This document shows, piece by piece, positions 1 to 9,226 of a stretch of 64,000 nt of DNA. The translations under genes and the position numbers were made by a program. The stretch comes from UBA6627 sp965248675 (GTDB lineage Bacteria; Chloroflexota; Dehalococcoidia; UBA2979). The stretch's first letter is position 1. Every line of letters starts with the position of its first letter. The notes below the pieces were generated by a model. That model did no database searches. It was not told where the DNA came from and was given only the letters and a program-made list of their open reading frames with translations. The stretch covers positions 1,426,001-1,490,000 of the forward strand of contig CBDFJZ010000008.1 in assembly GCA_965248675.1 (NCBI GenBank). The letters run 5' to 3'.

Positions 1-92
1 CCTCGCAGCCGGGGCATCGACAACGCTACGATCGCGCCCCGGGGATCGGCGGCATTCCGCCGGTTGAGGCACCTGGATGAGGACGTCCAACC

Positions 93-953
93 ATGCATCG
101 ATTCTGGCTGCTCATCGCGGCGCTCTTCGTTGGCCTCATTGTCACCTGTGGCAGCGGAGACGGCGGTGACGGCGCCGAGGGCGGAGACGGCGATTCGTCT
201 GAACCGGCAGCGAGCGGGGCGTCCAGCGCCGGGGGTGGCTCCGATCGCGACGATTCCGGCGGCTCGCGGGGATCGAGCAGCGACGGCGCGGACTCCGACT
301 TCTGCTCGCCGGAGGGCGCGGAGGCAGTCTTCGACGGCATGGACTTCACGACGCCTGGCGACCTTGAAGCACAGCTCGGCGGGGTCAGCTCCGCGCTGGA
401 TGCCTGGGTCGACAACGCACCCTCGGACATCCGGGACGACGCGAGCGTTGCCGCGGAGACGATGCGCGGCCTGATCGAGCTGCTCGAGGAGTACGACTAC
501 GGCCTCCTGGCGACGATGGCGTCGGCGGCCGGCGATCCGCGGTTCGTGGCGCTGGAGAGCTCCGCGTTCACGGAGGCCACGAATCGGATCTCCGAGTACT
601 GCGGGATCGAGGTCGAGGCACCGACCGTCGGCGGTGGCGCCGGAGATACGCCGTTCAACCCGACGTTTGGCGAGGGCGAGCTGCCCGAGGACTTCCCCGA
701 AGAGCTGGTGCCCCCGGCCTCGGAGGTTGGTCTCACCGCGGTCGCCGGGCTGGGCGCCACGATCGAGTTCCAGTCAACGGGGACGCTGGAGGAGATCAAG
801 GACTTCTACAACGATGTCCTCGGTGAGCCCAGCTTCAGCGACGGCGAGTCGACGGTGTGGCTTGAGTTCTCCGCGAGCGGGGGGCGAACAGTGACGGTCA
901 TGGGCTCCGACGGCGCGCTCTTGATCGTCGTGGTGCTCGTCGCTAGCGGGTAG
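93..953 (+). CDS. Putative secreted lipoprotein, function unknown
   Basis: A 286-residue protein with a short basic start, a hydrophobic stretch (residues 4-18) and Cys19 in the context IVTC, an imperfect lipobox, so a lipid-anchored or cleaved exported protein is likely. Residues 20-70 are a low-complexity Gly/Ser/Asp linker. The C-terminal third (about 200-286) looks folded and carries an EIKDFYNDVLG segment of the kind seen in small extracytoplasmic domains of actinobacterial and chloroflexal lipoproteins. The gene ends 9 bp before the convergent coaBC stop. No catalytic motif is visible. A TACGAT hexamer at 27-32 could be its -10. Confidence 0.6.
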   Translation: MHRFWLLIAALFVGLIVTCGSGDGGDGAEGGDGDSSEPAASGASSAGGGSDRDDSGGSRGSSSDGADSDFCSPEGAEAVFDGMDFTTPGDLEAQLGGVSSALDAWVDNAPSDIRDDASVAAETMRGLIELLEEYDYGLLATMASAAGDPRFVALESSAFTEATNRISEYCGIEVEAPTVGGGAGDTPFNPTFGEGELPEDFPEELVPPASEVGLTAVAGLGATIEFQSTGTLEEIKDFYNDVLGEPSFSDGESTVWLEFSASGGRTVTVMGSDGALLIVVVLVASG

Positions 954-962
954 CGGAGACGG

Positions 963-2189
963 TCAGCCGCGCTTCGGGAGCAGCCGGGCGACGCGGTCGA
1001 GGATGCGCGTCGCGCAGTCGTACTTGGACATAAGCGGCACCACCTCGCGCCCGCCCGCGTCGTCGAGGATCGTGATGCGGTTGGTGTCGGTACCAAAGCC
1101 GGCGTCGGTGGCGGTGACGTCGTTCGCGACGATCAGCCGCGCGCCTTTGGCCGCGAGCTTCTTCTCGGCGTTCGCGATCAGGTCCTCGGTTTCGGCGGCG
1201 AACGCGACCTTCACGAGGTCGCCGCTGACCGAGGCGATGATGTCCTCGTTCTCGGCGAGCTCGATCGTCATGTCGCCTGTATCGGCGCGCTTGATCTTCT
1301 GCTCGGCAGCGGTGGCGGGACGGTAGTCAGCAACCGCGGCAGCCATCACGAGGGCGTCGGCTGAGCCGGCGTGTCTGTGGATTGCCGCCGACATCGAGGA
1401 AGCGGAGTCGACTTCGAGCACGGACACCGCGGGCGGCGCCGTCTGGGGCACGGTGGTGACGAGGATGACTTCCGCGCCGCGGTCGCGCGCGGCCTCGGCG
1501 ATCGCGTTGCCCATCTTGCCGCTGGAGTGATTACCGACATAACGAACAGGATCGATCGGCTCGCGGGTGCCACCGGCGGAGACGATCACGGTGCGCCCTC
1601 GGAAATCGCCACGTTCGCGGCCGATCCTCGCGCGTATCTCGGCCACGATCGTGCGCGGATCGACGAGGCGGCCGGCACCGACGCGGCCCGAGGCGAGGCG
1701 GCCCTCGGCGGGACCGATGAACTGGACGCCGCGCTCCTCGAGCAATGCGCGATTGGCCTCGGTGGCGGGGTGTGCCCACATCTGCGAGTCCATCGCGGGC
1801 GCAACCAGCAGCGGCGCCTGCGTCGCGAGCGCGGTGAGCGAGACAAAGTCGTCGGCGAGGCCGTGCGCGAGCCGCGCAAGCGTGGAGGCAGTCGCGGGCG
1901 CGATCAACATCAGATCGGCGCGGCGAGCCAGCTCCACGTGTGCCTCGCCGAAGTCACCCTGGGGGCGCCACATGTCCACGTACGGCTCGCGGGCGGTGAG
2001 CGAGCGGAAGGTCAGCGGCGTCACAAACCTGGTCGCCGCCTCGGTCATCGCGACGTCGACAATCGCGCCGGCCTGGACGAGCTGGCTCGCGACGTCCAGC
2101 GCTCGATAGCAGGCGATCGAGCCCGTTACGCCGAGCACGATGTGCCGCCCGCTGAGCGGTCCGGCGGGGGCGAGCGCGTCGTTCGTCAT
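963..2189 (-). CDS. coaBC: Bifunctional phosphopantothenoylcysteine decarboxylase / phosphopantothenate-cysteine ligase
   Basis: Catalyses two consecutive steps of CoA synthesis: ligation of cysteine to 4'-phosphopantothenate, then FMN-dependent decarboxylation. The N-terminal CoaC half (about residues 14-180) has the flavoprotein opening GVTGSIACYRA and the substrate motif APAMDSQMW; the usual Asn of PAMN is Asp, a position that varies in other phyla. The CoaB half (about 190-405) has GGTREPIDPVRY, NHSSGKMG and the KIK nucleotide motif. The frame is open further upstream, but the ATG at 2189 gives 408 residues, avoids overlap with coaX and leaves a 16-bp gap, so it is preferred. It lies directly downstream of coaX, probably in one transcript. 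Confidence 0.95.
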   Translation of the reverse strand: MTNDALAPAGPLSGRHIVLGVTGSIACYRALDVASQLVQAGAIVDVAMTEAATRFVTPLTFRSLTAREPYVDMWRPQGDFGEAHVELARRADLMLIAPATASTLARLAHGLADDFVSLTALATQAPLLVAPAMDSQMWAHPATEANRALLEERGVQFIGPAEGRLASGRVGAGRLVDPRTIVAEIRARIGRERGDFRGRTVIVSAGGTREPIDPVRYVGNHSSGKMGNAIAEAARDRGAEVILVTTVPQTAPPAVSVLEVDSASSMSAAIHRHAGSADALVMAAAVADYRPATAAEQKIKRADTGDMTIELAENEDIIASVSGDLVKVAFAAETEDLIANAEKKLAAKGARLIVANDVTATDAGFGTDTNRITILDDAGGREVVPLMSKYDCATRILDRVARLLPKRG

Positions 2190-2205
2190 CGAATCACCAT
2201 CGCCG

Positions 2206-3006
2206 CTACTGGTTCGCGTCGTAGACGAGGCGCAGGCCCTCGAGGTTGAGATCGGCCTCGATGTGGTCGAAGCAGCCGACCTCCTCGGCGAGGATGTCGG
2301 CGTAGCCACCGGTGGCGATCACGGTCGATGGGCCGGCGCCGTCCGCCTCGAGGTCTTCGCGGAAGCGACGCACCATGCCGCTGATCATCTCGACGTAACC
2401 GAAGAAGATGCCGGCCTGCATCGAGTGCACGGAATTGCGACCGATCGGGCCGTCGGGGCGCTCGAGGCTGACCCGGTGGAGCATCGCCGCGGCGTTGAAG
2501 AGCGCCTGCGAGGCCAGCCCGATACCCGGCGCGATTGCGCCACCGAGGTAGTCGCCCTGCGCCGACACGGCGTCGAAGACGCAGGCGGTGCCGAGATCGA
2601 CGATCACCAGCGGCGGGTCGTACTTGTCGAGGGCGGCGACGGCGTGGAGGACGCGGTCGGGGCCCACTTCGCGTGGGTTGTCGTACAAGACGCGAATGCC
2701 GGTCTTCACGCCGGGTCCGACCACCAGCGCCTCGACGTGGAAGTAGCGCTGACAGACCTGGCGGAAGGTACCGAGCAGCGAGGGCACGGTGGACGACATG
2801 ATCGCGGCGTTGACGCGCGCGAATTCGATTTCCGCGCTGCGCAGCAGGCCGAGCACCAGCATCGCGTACTCATCGGCGAAGTTGTCCGGATCGGTGGCGA
2901 CGCGGAACGTCGCGACCAACTCGTCCTCGTCGAAGAGACCGATGGCGATGCTGGTGTTGCCGATATCGATCGCGAGCAGCAGCTGGGACGCGGATGATGC
3001 GGCCAT
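2206..3006 (-). CDS. coaX: Type III pantothenate kinase
   Basis: Phosphorylates pantothenate, the first committed step of CoA synthesis. At 266 residues it has the usual length. The ASKHA-fold P-loop equivalent AIDIGNTSIAIG is at residues 12-23, the pantothenate-binding VGPGVKTGI in the middle, and VDLGTACVFDAV follows as the second phosphate motif. Type III kinases need a monovalent cation and are not inhibited by CoA (family knowledge). Placement directly ahead of coaBC puts three CoA steps in one operon. A TATACT -10 is visible on this strand at 3113-3108, about 100 bp upstream of the start. Confidence 0.95.
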   Translation of the reverse strand: MAASSASQLLLAIDIGNTSIAIGLFDEDELVATFRVATDPDNFADEYAMLVLGLLRSAEIEFARVNAAIMSSTVPSLLGTFRQVCQRYFHVEALVVGPGVKTGIRVLYDNPREVGPDRVLHAVAALDKYDPPLVIVDLGTACVFDAVSAQGDYLGGAIAPGIGLASQALFNAAAMLHRVSLERPDGPIGRNSVHSMQAGIFFGYVEMISGMVRRFREDLEADGAGPSTVIATGGYADILAEEVGCFDHIEADLNLEGLRLVYDANQ

Positions 3007-3472
3007 CTGGAAGGCCCCCGTCGGATGGTCCGCTGCCAGGACGGGGTGCCGTCCATACGGTCAGCGGCTTGCGGGTGCGCGACGAGCCATCTGAACGTCG
3101 CCGCGGCAGTATAGCGAGGGGGCCGACAGATCGCTTCGAGAATTACCCGGGGCGGCGATTGGACAGCGCGAGAGCATGCTTCCTCTGGGATTCCGGCATT
3201 TTCCGGTCGACTCCACATAACCTCCTTGATCGCCCAGATCAGCCGGTGCTACATTTCCGCCCGGTCAGCGCGACGGCGCCACATCTGCGGCGAGGTGGCA
3301 CGGGCCGCGCTGAGGGCGGACACAAGGGACCCACCGCAGGCTGCTCGCCTGCGAATGACCGAGGCCAAGCAGGTAATCCAACGTCACTCCACAATTGTGG
3401 ATAGTGATCACCCGCGCTCGTTCGCGCGGCCGCTGGCATCGATCGTGGGTCGCGACGCGGCGGGGAGCGTCG
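3007..3472. promoter_or_regulatory. coaX/dnaA divergent intergenic region with dnaA promoter and one DnaA-box-like site
   Basis: This 466-bp region has no convincing gene. A dnaA promoter candidate is TTGATC (3226-3231), an 18-bp spacer and extended -10 TGCTACATT (3247-3255), giving a leader of about 210 nt. The leader holds a 7-bp hairpin, CGCAGGC/GCCTGCG at 3335-3353. Further down, TCCACAATTGTGGA (3388-3401) is a perfect 14-bp palindrome whose right half runs into TGTGGATAG (3396-3404), one mismatch from the DnaA box complement TGTGGATAA. This suggests DnaA autoregulation (inference). coaX fires the other way from TATACT at 3113-3108. Confidence 0.5.
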
Positions 3473-4834
3473 ATGCCGGGCGAACGCGTGTCCCTCGATC
3501 CTGCTGCCTTCTGGCAGACTGCGCTCCGTGACTTAGCGTCCCAAGTCTCCCGAGCGAACTACGACACCTGGCTCGACGGCACCGAAGGCGTGCGGGTCGT
3601 CGACGACACGCTGATCGTCGGCACGAAGTCCGAGTTCGTGACGGAGTGGCTGCAGAAGCGACTACGCCCCTCGATCATTCGCTCGTTGACCGAGATCGCC
3701 GGCCGCAGCATGGACGTGGTATTCGAGCCGCTGCGCGCGGACACCGACAACGGACCGGCCCTGGATTCGACCGAGGCCGCTCCGCCGCGCGCCGCGACCC
3801 CTCGTCCCCGACTGCGCGAGCGCTACACGTTCGATCGGTTCATCGTGGGCAAGGGAAACGAACTAGCGGCGGCGGCGGCGCGAGGCTCGGCCGGCTCCCC
3901 GGGCGACCGCTACAACCCCTTGTTCCTGTACGGCGCAGCCGGCCTGGGCAAGACGCACCTGCTGCAGGCTGTCGGCCATCTGCTGGTGGAGCGCGACCTG
4001 CACGTGCTGTACGTGAGCGCGGAGTCGTTCACCAATCAGCTGATCACGGCGATCCAGGGTCGCCAGATGGAGGAGTTCCGCCAGCAGTACCGCCGGGCAG
4101 GCGCGCTGCTGATCGACGACATCCAGTTCATCGCCGGCAAAGAGCAGACGCAGGAAGAGTTCTTCCACACGTTCAACGAGTTATACGAGTCCGGTCACCA
4201 GATCGTGATCACCTCGGACAAGAGCCCGGCGCTGATCCCGCACCTGGAGGAGCGGCTCCGCACGCGCTTCGAGTGGGGGATGATCGCGGACGTCCAGGCG
4301 CCGGACATGGAGACGCGCGTCGCGATTCTCCGCTCCAAGGCGCGCGAGCAGGGTGCGATCGTCCCGGATAGCGTGCTGAACGTGATCGCGGCGCGGTTCA
4401 AGAAGAACATTCGCGAGCTGGAGGGGTCGCTGACACGCGTCCTCGCCTACAGCCGCCTGACCCGAGAGCCGCTCACCCCGGAGCTGGTCCAGTCCGCCCT
4501 TTCCTCCCTCGAACCGACCGAGCCGAGGCTGCCCCCATCGCCCGGTCTCATCATCGAAACCGTCTGCCGCTACTTCGACATCGAACAGGAAGGTCTGCTG
4601 TCGAAGAGCCGTGAAAAGCGGGTGGCCTATCCCCGCCAGATCGCCATGTACCTGATGCGCGAACTGGCCCACCGCTCGCTGGTCGAGATCGGCGACGCCC
4701 TCGGCGGTCGCGACCACTCCACGGTTCACCATGGCTGGCGGAAGATGGAGCGCTCGCTGACGATCGATCCGGAGACGCAGCGCGACATCGGCAGCCTCCG
4801 CGAGATGATCGAGCAGGCGCGCCGCATCGCCTGA
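3473..4834 (+). CDS. dnaA: Chromosomal replication initiator protein DnaA
   Basis: AAA+ initiator that binds DnaA boxes at oriC and melts the origin. The product has 453 residues from ATG 3473, chosen because GGGGAG sits just upstream and the sequence then opens with a typical domain I containing FWQTALRDLASQVSRANYDT. The AAA+ core has Walker A GAAGLGKTH and Walker B LLIDDIQF. Domain IV ends with the DNA-recognition signature GGRDHSTVHHGW. A longer reading from 3395 adds 26 unsupported residues. The likely origin lies about 1.4 kb downstream, past the PrpD-family gene. dnaN is not in the window; gyrB is 5 kb away. Confidence 0.98.
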   Translation: MPGERVSLDPAAFWQTALRDLASQVSRANYDTWLDGTEGVRVVDDTLIVGTKSEFVTEWLQKRLRPSIIRSLTEIAGRSMDVVFEPLRADTDNGPALDSTEAAPPRAATPRPRLRERYTFDRFIVGKGNELAAAAARGSAGSPGDRYNPLFLYGAAGLGKTHLLQAVGHLLVERDLHVLYVSAESFTNQLITAIQGRQMEEFRQQYRRAGALLIDDIQFIAGKEQTQEEFFHTFNELYESGHQIVITSDKSPALIPHLEERLRTRFEWGMIADVQAPDMETRVAILRSKAREQGAIVPDSVLNVIAARFKKNIRELEGSLTRVLAYSRLTREPLTPELVQSALSSLEPTEPRLPPSPGLIIETVCRYFDIEQEGLLSKSREKRVAYPRQIAMYLMRELAHRSLVEIGDALGGRDHSTVHHGWRKMERSLTIDPETQRDIGSLREMIEQARRIA

Positions 4835-4894
4835 TCTCCCACACCGGGAGGCGATCTCCGGCATTGGCGACGCCCGGCGCCGAGGGGGCCCGTC

Positions 4895-6250
4895 ATGAGT
4901 TCGACGGTTCGGGTTGCCGCGTTCACCACCGCTACCCGCACCGAAGCGGTTCCGGACCCGATCCTCCACGAGGCGAAGCGGACCCTGATCAACCTGCTCG
5001 GTGTGGCGTTGTCGGCCTCGAACGATCGGTCGGTCGAAGCGCTGGAAGCCGCCACCGGGGAGGGTGCGAGCGGCGAGGCGACGGTGATCGGGCGCGGACG
5101 GGCGAGCCTCGGCGGAGCCGCGCTGATCAACGGTTACCTGGCACACTTGCAGGACTACGACGACACGCACTTCCCGACGATCCTTCACCCGAGTGCGCCG
5201 ATCTGGCCCGCCGCGCTCGCGGCGGCGGAGCGCCGTGGTGCGTCTGGACGCGAGTTGCTCGCTGCGTTCGCGATCGGCGCCGAGGTGGCCTGCCGGATCG
5301 CGATGTCCGTGCACCCCTGGCACTACGACGCCGGCTGGCACATCACCGGCACCGTGGGCGGCTTCGGCGCCGCCGCCGCAGCCTCGAGGTTGCTCGGGTT
5401 GAGCGCGGAACAGGCCGAGCAGGCGCTGGGAATGGCCGGCACGCACGCCGCCGGCGTTCGCGAGGCGTTCGGGACCAACGGCAAGGCGTTGCACGCCGGC
5501 CACGCGGCTTCGAACGGCCTCCGGGCGGCATTGCTAGCTGCGGACGGCTTCACCGGCCCGACCGCGATCCTCGAGGGCAGGCGCGGCTTCTGGGCCGTGC
5601 TGTCGCCCGGTGGCCACGACGCGTCGCATGTCGACGTGCTCGCGGCGCCCCCCGCAGCATGGGCGCTGATGAACAACGGATTGAAGCCGTACGCGAACGG
5701 CGTCGTCTCGCACCCACTCCAGGACGCGGTGATCGAGCTACGCAGCCGGCACGGCTTCGAACCGGACGCGGTCTCGGCGATCGAGGCCCGCGTCCACCCA
5801 TTGGTCCTCGAGCTGATGAACCTGGAACCGACGGTAGGCCTGGAGGGCAAGTTCTCGCACCGGCACTGCGCGGCGGTCGCGCTGGTCGACGGCGCCGCCC
5901 ACGAGGCGCAGTTCACCGACGCCCGCGTCCACGATCCACAGATCGCCTCGATTCGCGCGCTGGTTCAGGCGCTGCCGGACGAGGCGCTAGCGGAGGACGA
6001 GGTGCACGTGACGATCCGCCTCGAGGATGGGAGCGAGCACTCCACCCACGTGCCGCACGCAACCGGCTCGCCCGAGAACCCGATGTCCGACGCGCAACTT
6101 GAGGCGAAGTACCGCGCGACCGCCTCGGAAACGGTCGGTGGTAAACGCGCGGAGGCGCTGCTATCGGCGATCTGGATGCTCGATCACGCAGACGACGTCC
6201 GGCCAACGACCGCTCTCGCAGGGGCGCCGGCTAGCTCAGTGAGTCGCTAA
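4895..6250 (+). CDS. MmgE/PrpD family protein
   Basis: A 451-residue member of the MmgE/PrpD superfamily, which includes 2-methylcitrate dehydratase and cis-aconitate decarboxylase. Recognisable features are an early LINLLGVALSA helix, a GRASLGGAALINGYLAHLQDYDDTH segment read in parts (the YDDTH motif lies in the active site of the family), and the Gly/Ala-rich GTVGGFGAAAAASRLLGL helix. The substrate cannot be assigned: no prpB/prpC partners are nearby and the gene stands alone between dnaA and the candidate origin. A GA-rich stretch precedes the ATG. Confidence 0.85.
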   Translation: MSSTVRVAAFTTATRTEAVPDPILHEAKRTLINLLGVALSASNDRSVEALEAATGEGASGEATVIGRGRASLGGAALINGYLAHLQDYDDTHFPTILHPSAPIWPAALAAAERRGASGRELLAAFAIGAEVACRIAMSVHPWHYDAGWHITGTVGGFGAAAAASRLLGLSAEQAEQALGMAGTHAAGVREAFGTNGKALHAGHAASNGLRAALLAADGFTGPTAILEGRRGFWAVLSPGGHDASHVDVLAAPPAAWALMNNGLKPYANGVVSHPLQDAVIELRSRHGFEPDAVSAIEARVHPLVLELMNLEPTVGLEGKFSHRHCAAVALVDGAAHEAQFTDARVHDPQIASIRALVQALPDEALAEDEVHVTIRLEDGSEHSTHVPHATGSPENPMSDAQLEAKYRATASETVGGKRAEALLSAIWMLDHADDVRPTTALAGAPASSVSR

Positions 6251-6580
6251 GACTACTACTCATTTCTTATCGACAGCGCGTTGATAATCTGGGGCGCGAC
6301 GTGGAGTGGCCCGCGACGCGACGAGCGGCGCTCCGTCGCCGATTGCATTGGTACACACTGCGCATTCGGCTAACCACATACGCCTTGAGCGGGTAGCGCT
6401 CTATCCACAGCCGGGCAGCCAGAATTGATCATCGGATCGACTGGACGTGGCAGTGAGCTGATCGCTTTATCCACGCTGTCCCCAGTACGACTACGACTAC
6501 TCCGAATACCCCAGGGTGACCCCTGCCGCGGGTGATCTGAAACGAGTCGGCCATCCACACCTGTGTACAGTGGTGATCTC
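6251..6580 (+). other. oriC: Candidate chromosomal origin (oriC) with a cluster of DnaA-box-like sites
   Basis: This 330-bp gene-free stretch is locally richer in A/T than its surroundings and holds several sites close to the DnaA box TTATCCACA, all in the same direction: TTATCGACA (6267-6275, one mismatch), CTAACCACA (6370-6378, two), CTATCCACA (6401-6409, one), TTATCCACG (6467-6475, one) and CCATCCACA (6551-6559, two). CGTTGATAA at 6279-6287 is a weaker inverted site. A cluster within 2 kb of dnaA, with replication and cell-cycle genes around it, is what a bacterial origin looks like. GC-skew analysis of the whole chromosome would decide it. The obgE start lies at its right edge. Confidence 0.55.
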
Positions 6581-7873
6581 ATGATCGACTGTATCGAGTT
6601 CGAAGTCGTCGCCGGGAACGGCGGAGATGGAACCGCGTCGTTTCGACGCGAGAAGTTCGTCCCTCACGGTGGGCCGGATGGCGGCGATGGTGGTCGGGGT
6701 GGCGACGTGGTGTTTGTCGCCGATCGGCGGATATCGACACTGCGACAGTATCGTGACCAGCGGGTTCGTCGCGCCGGGAACGGCCGGCCAGGCGGACCGA
6801 ATCAGATGCACGGCGCCGCCGGCGAGCTGCTGGAGCTGGCGGTGCCGCCCGGCAGCGTGGTCTGGGACCTCGAGACCGGCGATCCCGAGGACGATCCGTC
6901 GCTGACGCCGTTCGCGGACCTCGCTGAGGCAGGCGCGGCGGTCATCGTCGTTCGTGGTGGTCGAGGCGGTCGCGGCAACAAGCGCTTCGCGACGCCTACA
7001 CGCCAGGCTCCGACATTCGCCCAGCGCGGGCAGCGCGGGCAGACACGGCGCCTTCGGGTTGAGCTGAAGCTGATCGCCGATGTCGGCCTGGTGGGCCTGC
7101 CGAATGCGGGGAAGTCGACGCTGCTGGGCACGTGGTCACGAGCCAACCCGAAGGTCGCCGCCTACCCGTTCACGACGCTCGAGCCAGAGCTCGGCGTCGT
7201 CGATCTGGGGTACGACTCGTTCGTCGCCGCCGATATGCCTGGACTCATCGAAGGCGCCAGCCAGGGCGTTGGCCTCGGGCACGAGTTCCTGCGGCACATC
7301 GAGCGGACGCGGGTGCTCGTCCACGTCCTCGACATGTCCACCGACGATCCGTTGCGGAACCGCGAGTCGATCGACGAGGAATTGCGCGACTTTGGCCACG
7401 GCCTCGCCGACAAGCCCCAGATCCTTGCGCTGAACAAGCTCGATGACCCGGACGCGCGGGCGCACGTCGAGTTGCTCGCCGATCAGATCGAAGCGCTGGG
7501 GCTGCCGGCATTCGAGATTTCGGCGGCGACCGGCGAGGGGACGCAAACGCTCGCCCGGCGCGCCTACCAGCTCCTCGGCGAGCTCCAGGAGCCTGAGGCG
7601 GCGCCGGCCGGCGAGCCCGTGCCGGTGCTTCGGCCTGAGGCGCGGCGCGCCCGCTTCGAGGTCGACGCGCCAGACGGCGAAATCCCCATGGTCCGCGGCG
7701 CGACGCCCGAATGGCTCGCGGAGACGCTCGATCTGAACAACGACGAGCCGCGAACGGAGTTCTTCGACCGGCTCAGCCGGCTCGGCGTGGCGCGGGCGCT
7801 TCATCGCGTTGGCGTAGGGCCGGGCGACCTCGTACGCGTCGGGGACGTGACGATTCGCTGGGATGGCGCATAA
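6581..7873 (+). CDS. obgE: GTPase Obg/CgtA
   Basis: Essential GTPase tied to 50S ribosome maturation and cell-cycle control. The start at 6581 gives MIDCIEFEVVAGNGGDG, the canonical glycine-rich Obg fold opening; six residues upstream from 6563 are probably not translated. The G domain shows GLPNAGKSTLL (G1), DMPGLIEGAS (G3) and NKLDD (G4). The C-terminal OCT domain (about residues 360-430, ending VRVGDVTIRWDGA) is present, so this is the three-domain form, 430 residues. It overlaps nadD by 11 bp, implying coupled translation. Confidence 0.96.
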   Translation: MIDCIEFEVVAGNGGDGTASFRREKFVPHGGPDGGDGGRGGDVVFVADRRISTLRQYRDQRVRRAGNGRPGGPNQMHGAAGELLELAVPPGSVVWDLETGDPEDDPSLTPFADLAEAGAAVIVVRGGRGGRGNKRFATPTRQAPTFAQRGQRGQTRRLRVELKLIADVGLVGLPNAGKSTLLGTWSRANPKVAAYPFTTLEPELGVVDLGYDSFVAADMPGLIEGASQGVGLGHEFLRHIERTRVLVHVLDMSTDDPLRNRESIDEELRDFGHGLADKPQILALNKLDDPDARAHVELLADQIEALGLPAFEISAATGEGTQTLARRAYQLLGELQEPEAAPAGEPVPVLRPEARRARFEVDAPDGEIPMVRGATPEWLAETLDLNNDEPRTEFFDRLSRLGVARALHRVGVGPGDLVRVGDVTIRWDGA

Positions 7874-8486
7874 CGGCGTGACTGTTCGACGAACCGGCAT
7901 CCTCGGGGGCACGTTCGACCCGCCACACCTGGCGCACCTGGTGCTCGCGACGAACGCGCGCCACGATCTGCGCCTCGACGAGGTGCTGTTCGTGCCGGCT
8001 GGCGCCCCGTACCGGAAATCGGCTCGGCACGTCGGCCCGGCCACGGAACGTCTGCGGATGGTCGAGGCAGCGATCGCCGGCTTGCCCTGGGCCTCGGCGA
8101 GCGCCGTTGAGATCGAACGCGACGGCCCCACCTTCGCGACGGACACGCTCGAGGAGCTCGTGCCCGGCGGTGGCGACTGGTGGTTCCTCCTCGGAACCGA
8201 CGCTCTGGCGGACCTGCCGCACTGGAAGGAGCCGCAGCGGATCGTCGAGCTGGCACGGCTCGGGCTCGCACTGCGCCCCAACCAGATGGATGGCCTCGAG
8301 ATTCCCGAGGCCACGCTCGCCGCGGTGCCCGGCATCGAGGCGCGGATCGACCGGATCGATATGCCGCTGATCGAGGTGTCCTCGACCGACCTGCGTGCGC
8401 GCGTCCGCGACGGGCGTCCGACGGACTACCTGTTGCCGGCGCCGGTGCGCGCCGTGATCGACGAACTCGGGCTCTACGCTCGGTAG
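7863..8486 (+). CDS. nadD: Nicotinate-nucleotide adenylyltransferase
   Basis: Transfers AMP from ATP to nicotinate mononucleotide in NAD synthesis. The 207-residue product has the nucleotidyltransferase signature GILGGTFDPPHLAHL near the N-terminus, a basic PAGAPYRKS loop that binds the substrate phosphate, and the C-terminal SSTDLRARV motif for ATP. The obgE-nadD pairing is common in bacteria. The 3' end overlaps the convergent methyltransferase gene by 13 bp. The usual following gene rsfS is not present. Confidence 0.95.
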   Translation: MAHNGVTVRRTGILGGTFDPPHLAHLVLATNARHDLRLDEVLFVPAGAPYRKSARHVGPATERLRMVEAAIAGLPWASASAVEIERDGPTFATDTLEELVPGGGDWWFLLGTDALADLPHWKEPQRIVELARLGLALRPNQMDGLEIPEATLAAVPGIEARIDRIDMPLIEVSSTDLRARVRDGRPTDYLLPAPVRAVIDELGLYAR

Positions 8487-9181
8487 ACCGGTTTGCCGTC
8501 GAAGTCGTCGGGCGGGATGCCGATCAGCACGGACGCCCTCGGGATTGGCGGGGCGAGGAACGGCCGCAACTCCGCGTCGGTGACGAACGGGAAGCCGCTC
8601 GCGCCGGCGTGCGCGAGCAACGTCGCGCTCGATCGCAGCCGCACCCACTCGCTGGCTGCGCCGAGGACCCTGGCGTTCCACCGGTCGAGGCGCGGGTTGC
8701 CGCTCGGACCGAACTCCCAGATGAGCGCAAGCCCGCCGGGCGCGAGGACGCGATTCGCCTCGAGGAAGAACGCACGTAACTCGTCGTCATCGAGGTGCTT
8801 CACGACGTAGCCGCAGGTCACGAGCGTGAAGCTGTCATCGGCGAACGGCAGCACCGAGGCGGCTGCCCTCGCGAATTGTCGTCCGGCCTCGTCGTGCCGG
8901 GCCAGGCGCAGCATCTCAGGCGACAGATCGACGCCGACCGGCGGCGTCGAGAACCTGACCTGCTCGTCCAGCACCCGGAGCAGCGTGCCGCGCCCGCAGC
9001 CCACATCGAGCAGCCGCGTGTCGGGGCCTAGCTTCAAGTTTTCCGGGAGCCGGTAGAGCGGCCCGTTCGCCAGCAGGTGACCCTGCGGCCCCATCAGCCA
9101 GCGGAACACCGCGGCGCGCGGCGAGGCGCTGCCGAACCAACGGTCGCGGCGTCGGGCGCGGGTCGAGCTAGGCGTGATCAT
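8474..9181 (-). CDS. Class I SAM-dependent methyltransferase
   Basis: A 235-residue methyltransferase of the Methyltransf_11/UbiE-like kind. Motif I is LLDVGCGRGTLL (about residues 58-69), followed by the acidic end of beta-2 in VGVDLSPEM and the post-motif LPFADDSFTLVTCGYV. The small-molecule substrate cannot be told from sequence. It lies on the minus strand, tail to tail with nadD and in the same direction as the unknown gene and gyrB upstream. Confidence 0.85.
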   Translation of the reverse strand: MITPSSTRARRRDRWFGSASPRAAVFRWLMGPQGHLLANGPLYRLPENLKLGPDTRLLDVGCGRGTLLRVLDEQVRFSTPPVGVDLSPEMLRLARHDEAGRQFARAAASVLPFADDSFTLVTCGYVVKHLDDDELRAFFLEANRVLAPGGLALIWEFGPSGNPRLDRWNARVLGAASEWVRLRSSATLLAHAGASGFPFVTDAELRPFLAPPIPRASVLIGIPPDDFDGKPVYRA

Positions 9182-9226
9182 CGAGCGCGATGGTGCGGCG
9201 ATCCTTGTCAGCGCTCAAACGTGCCG

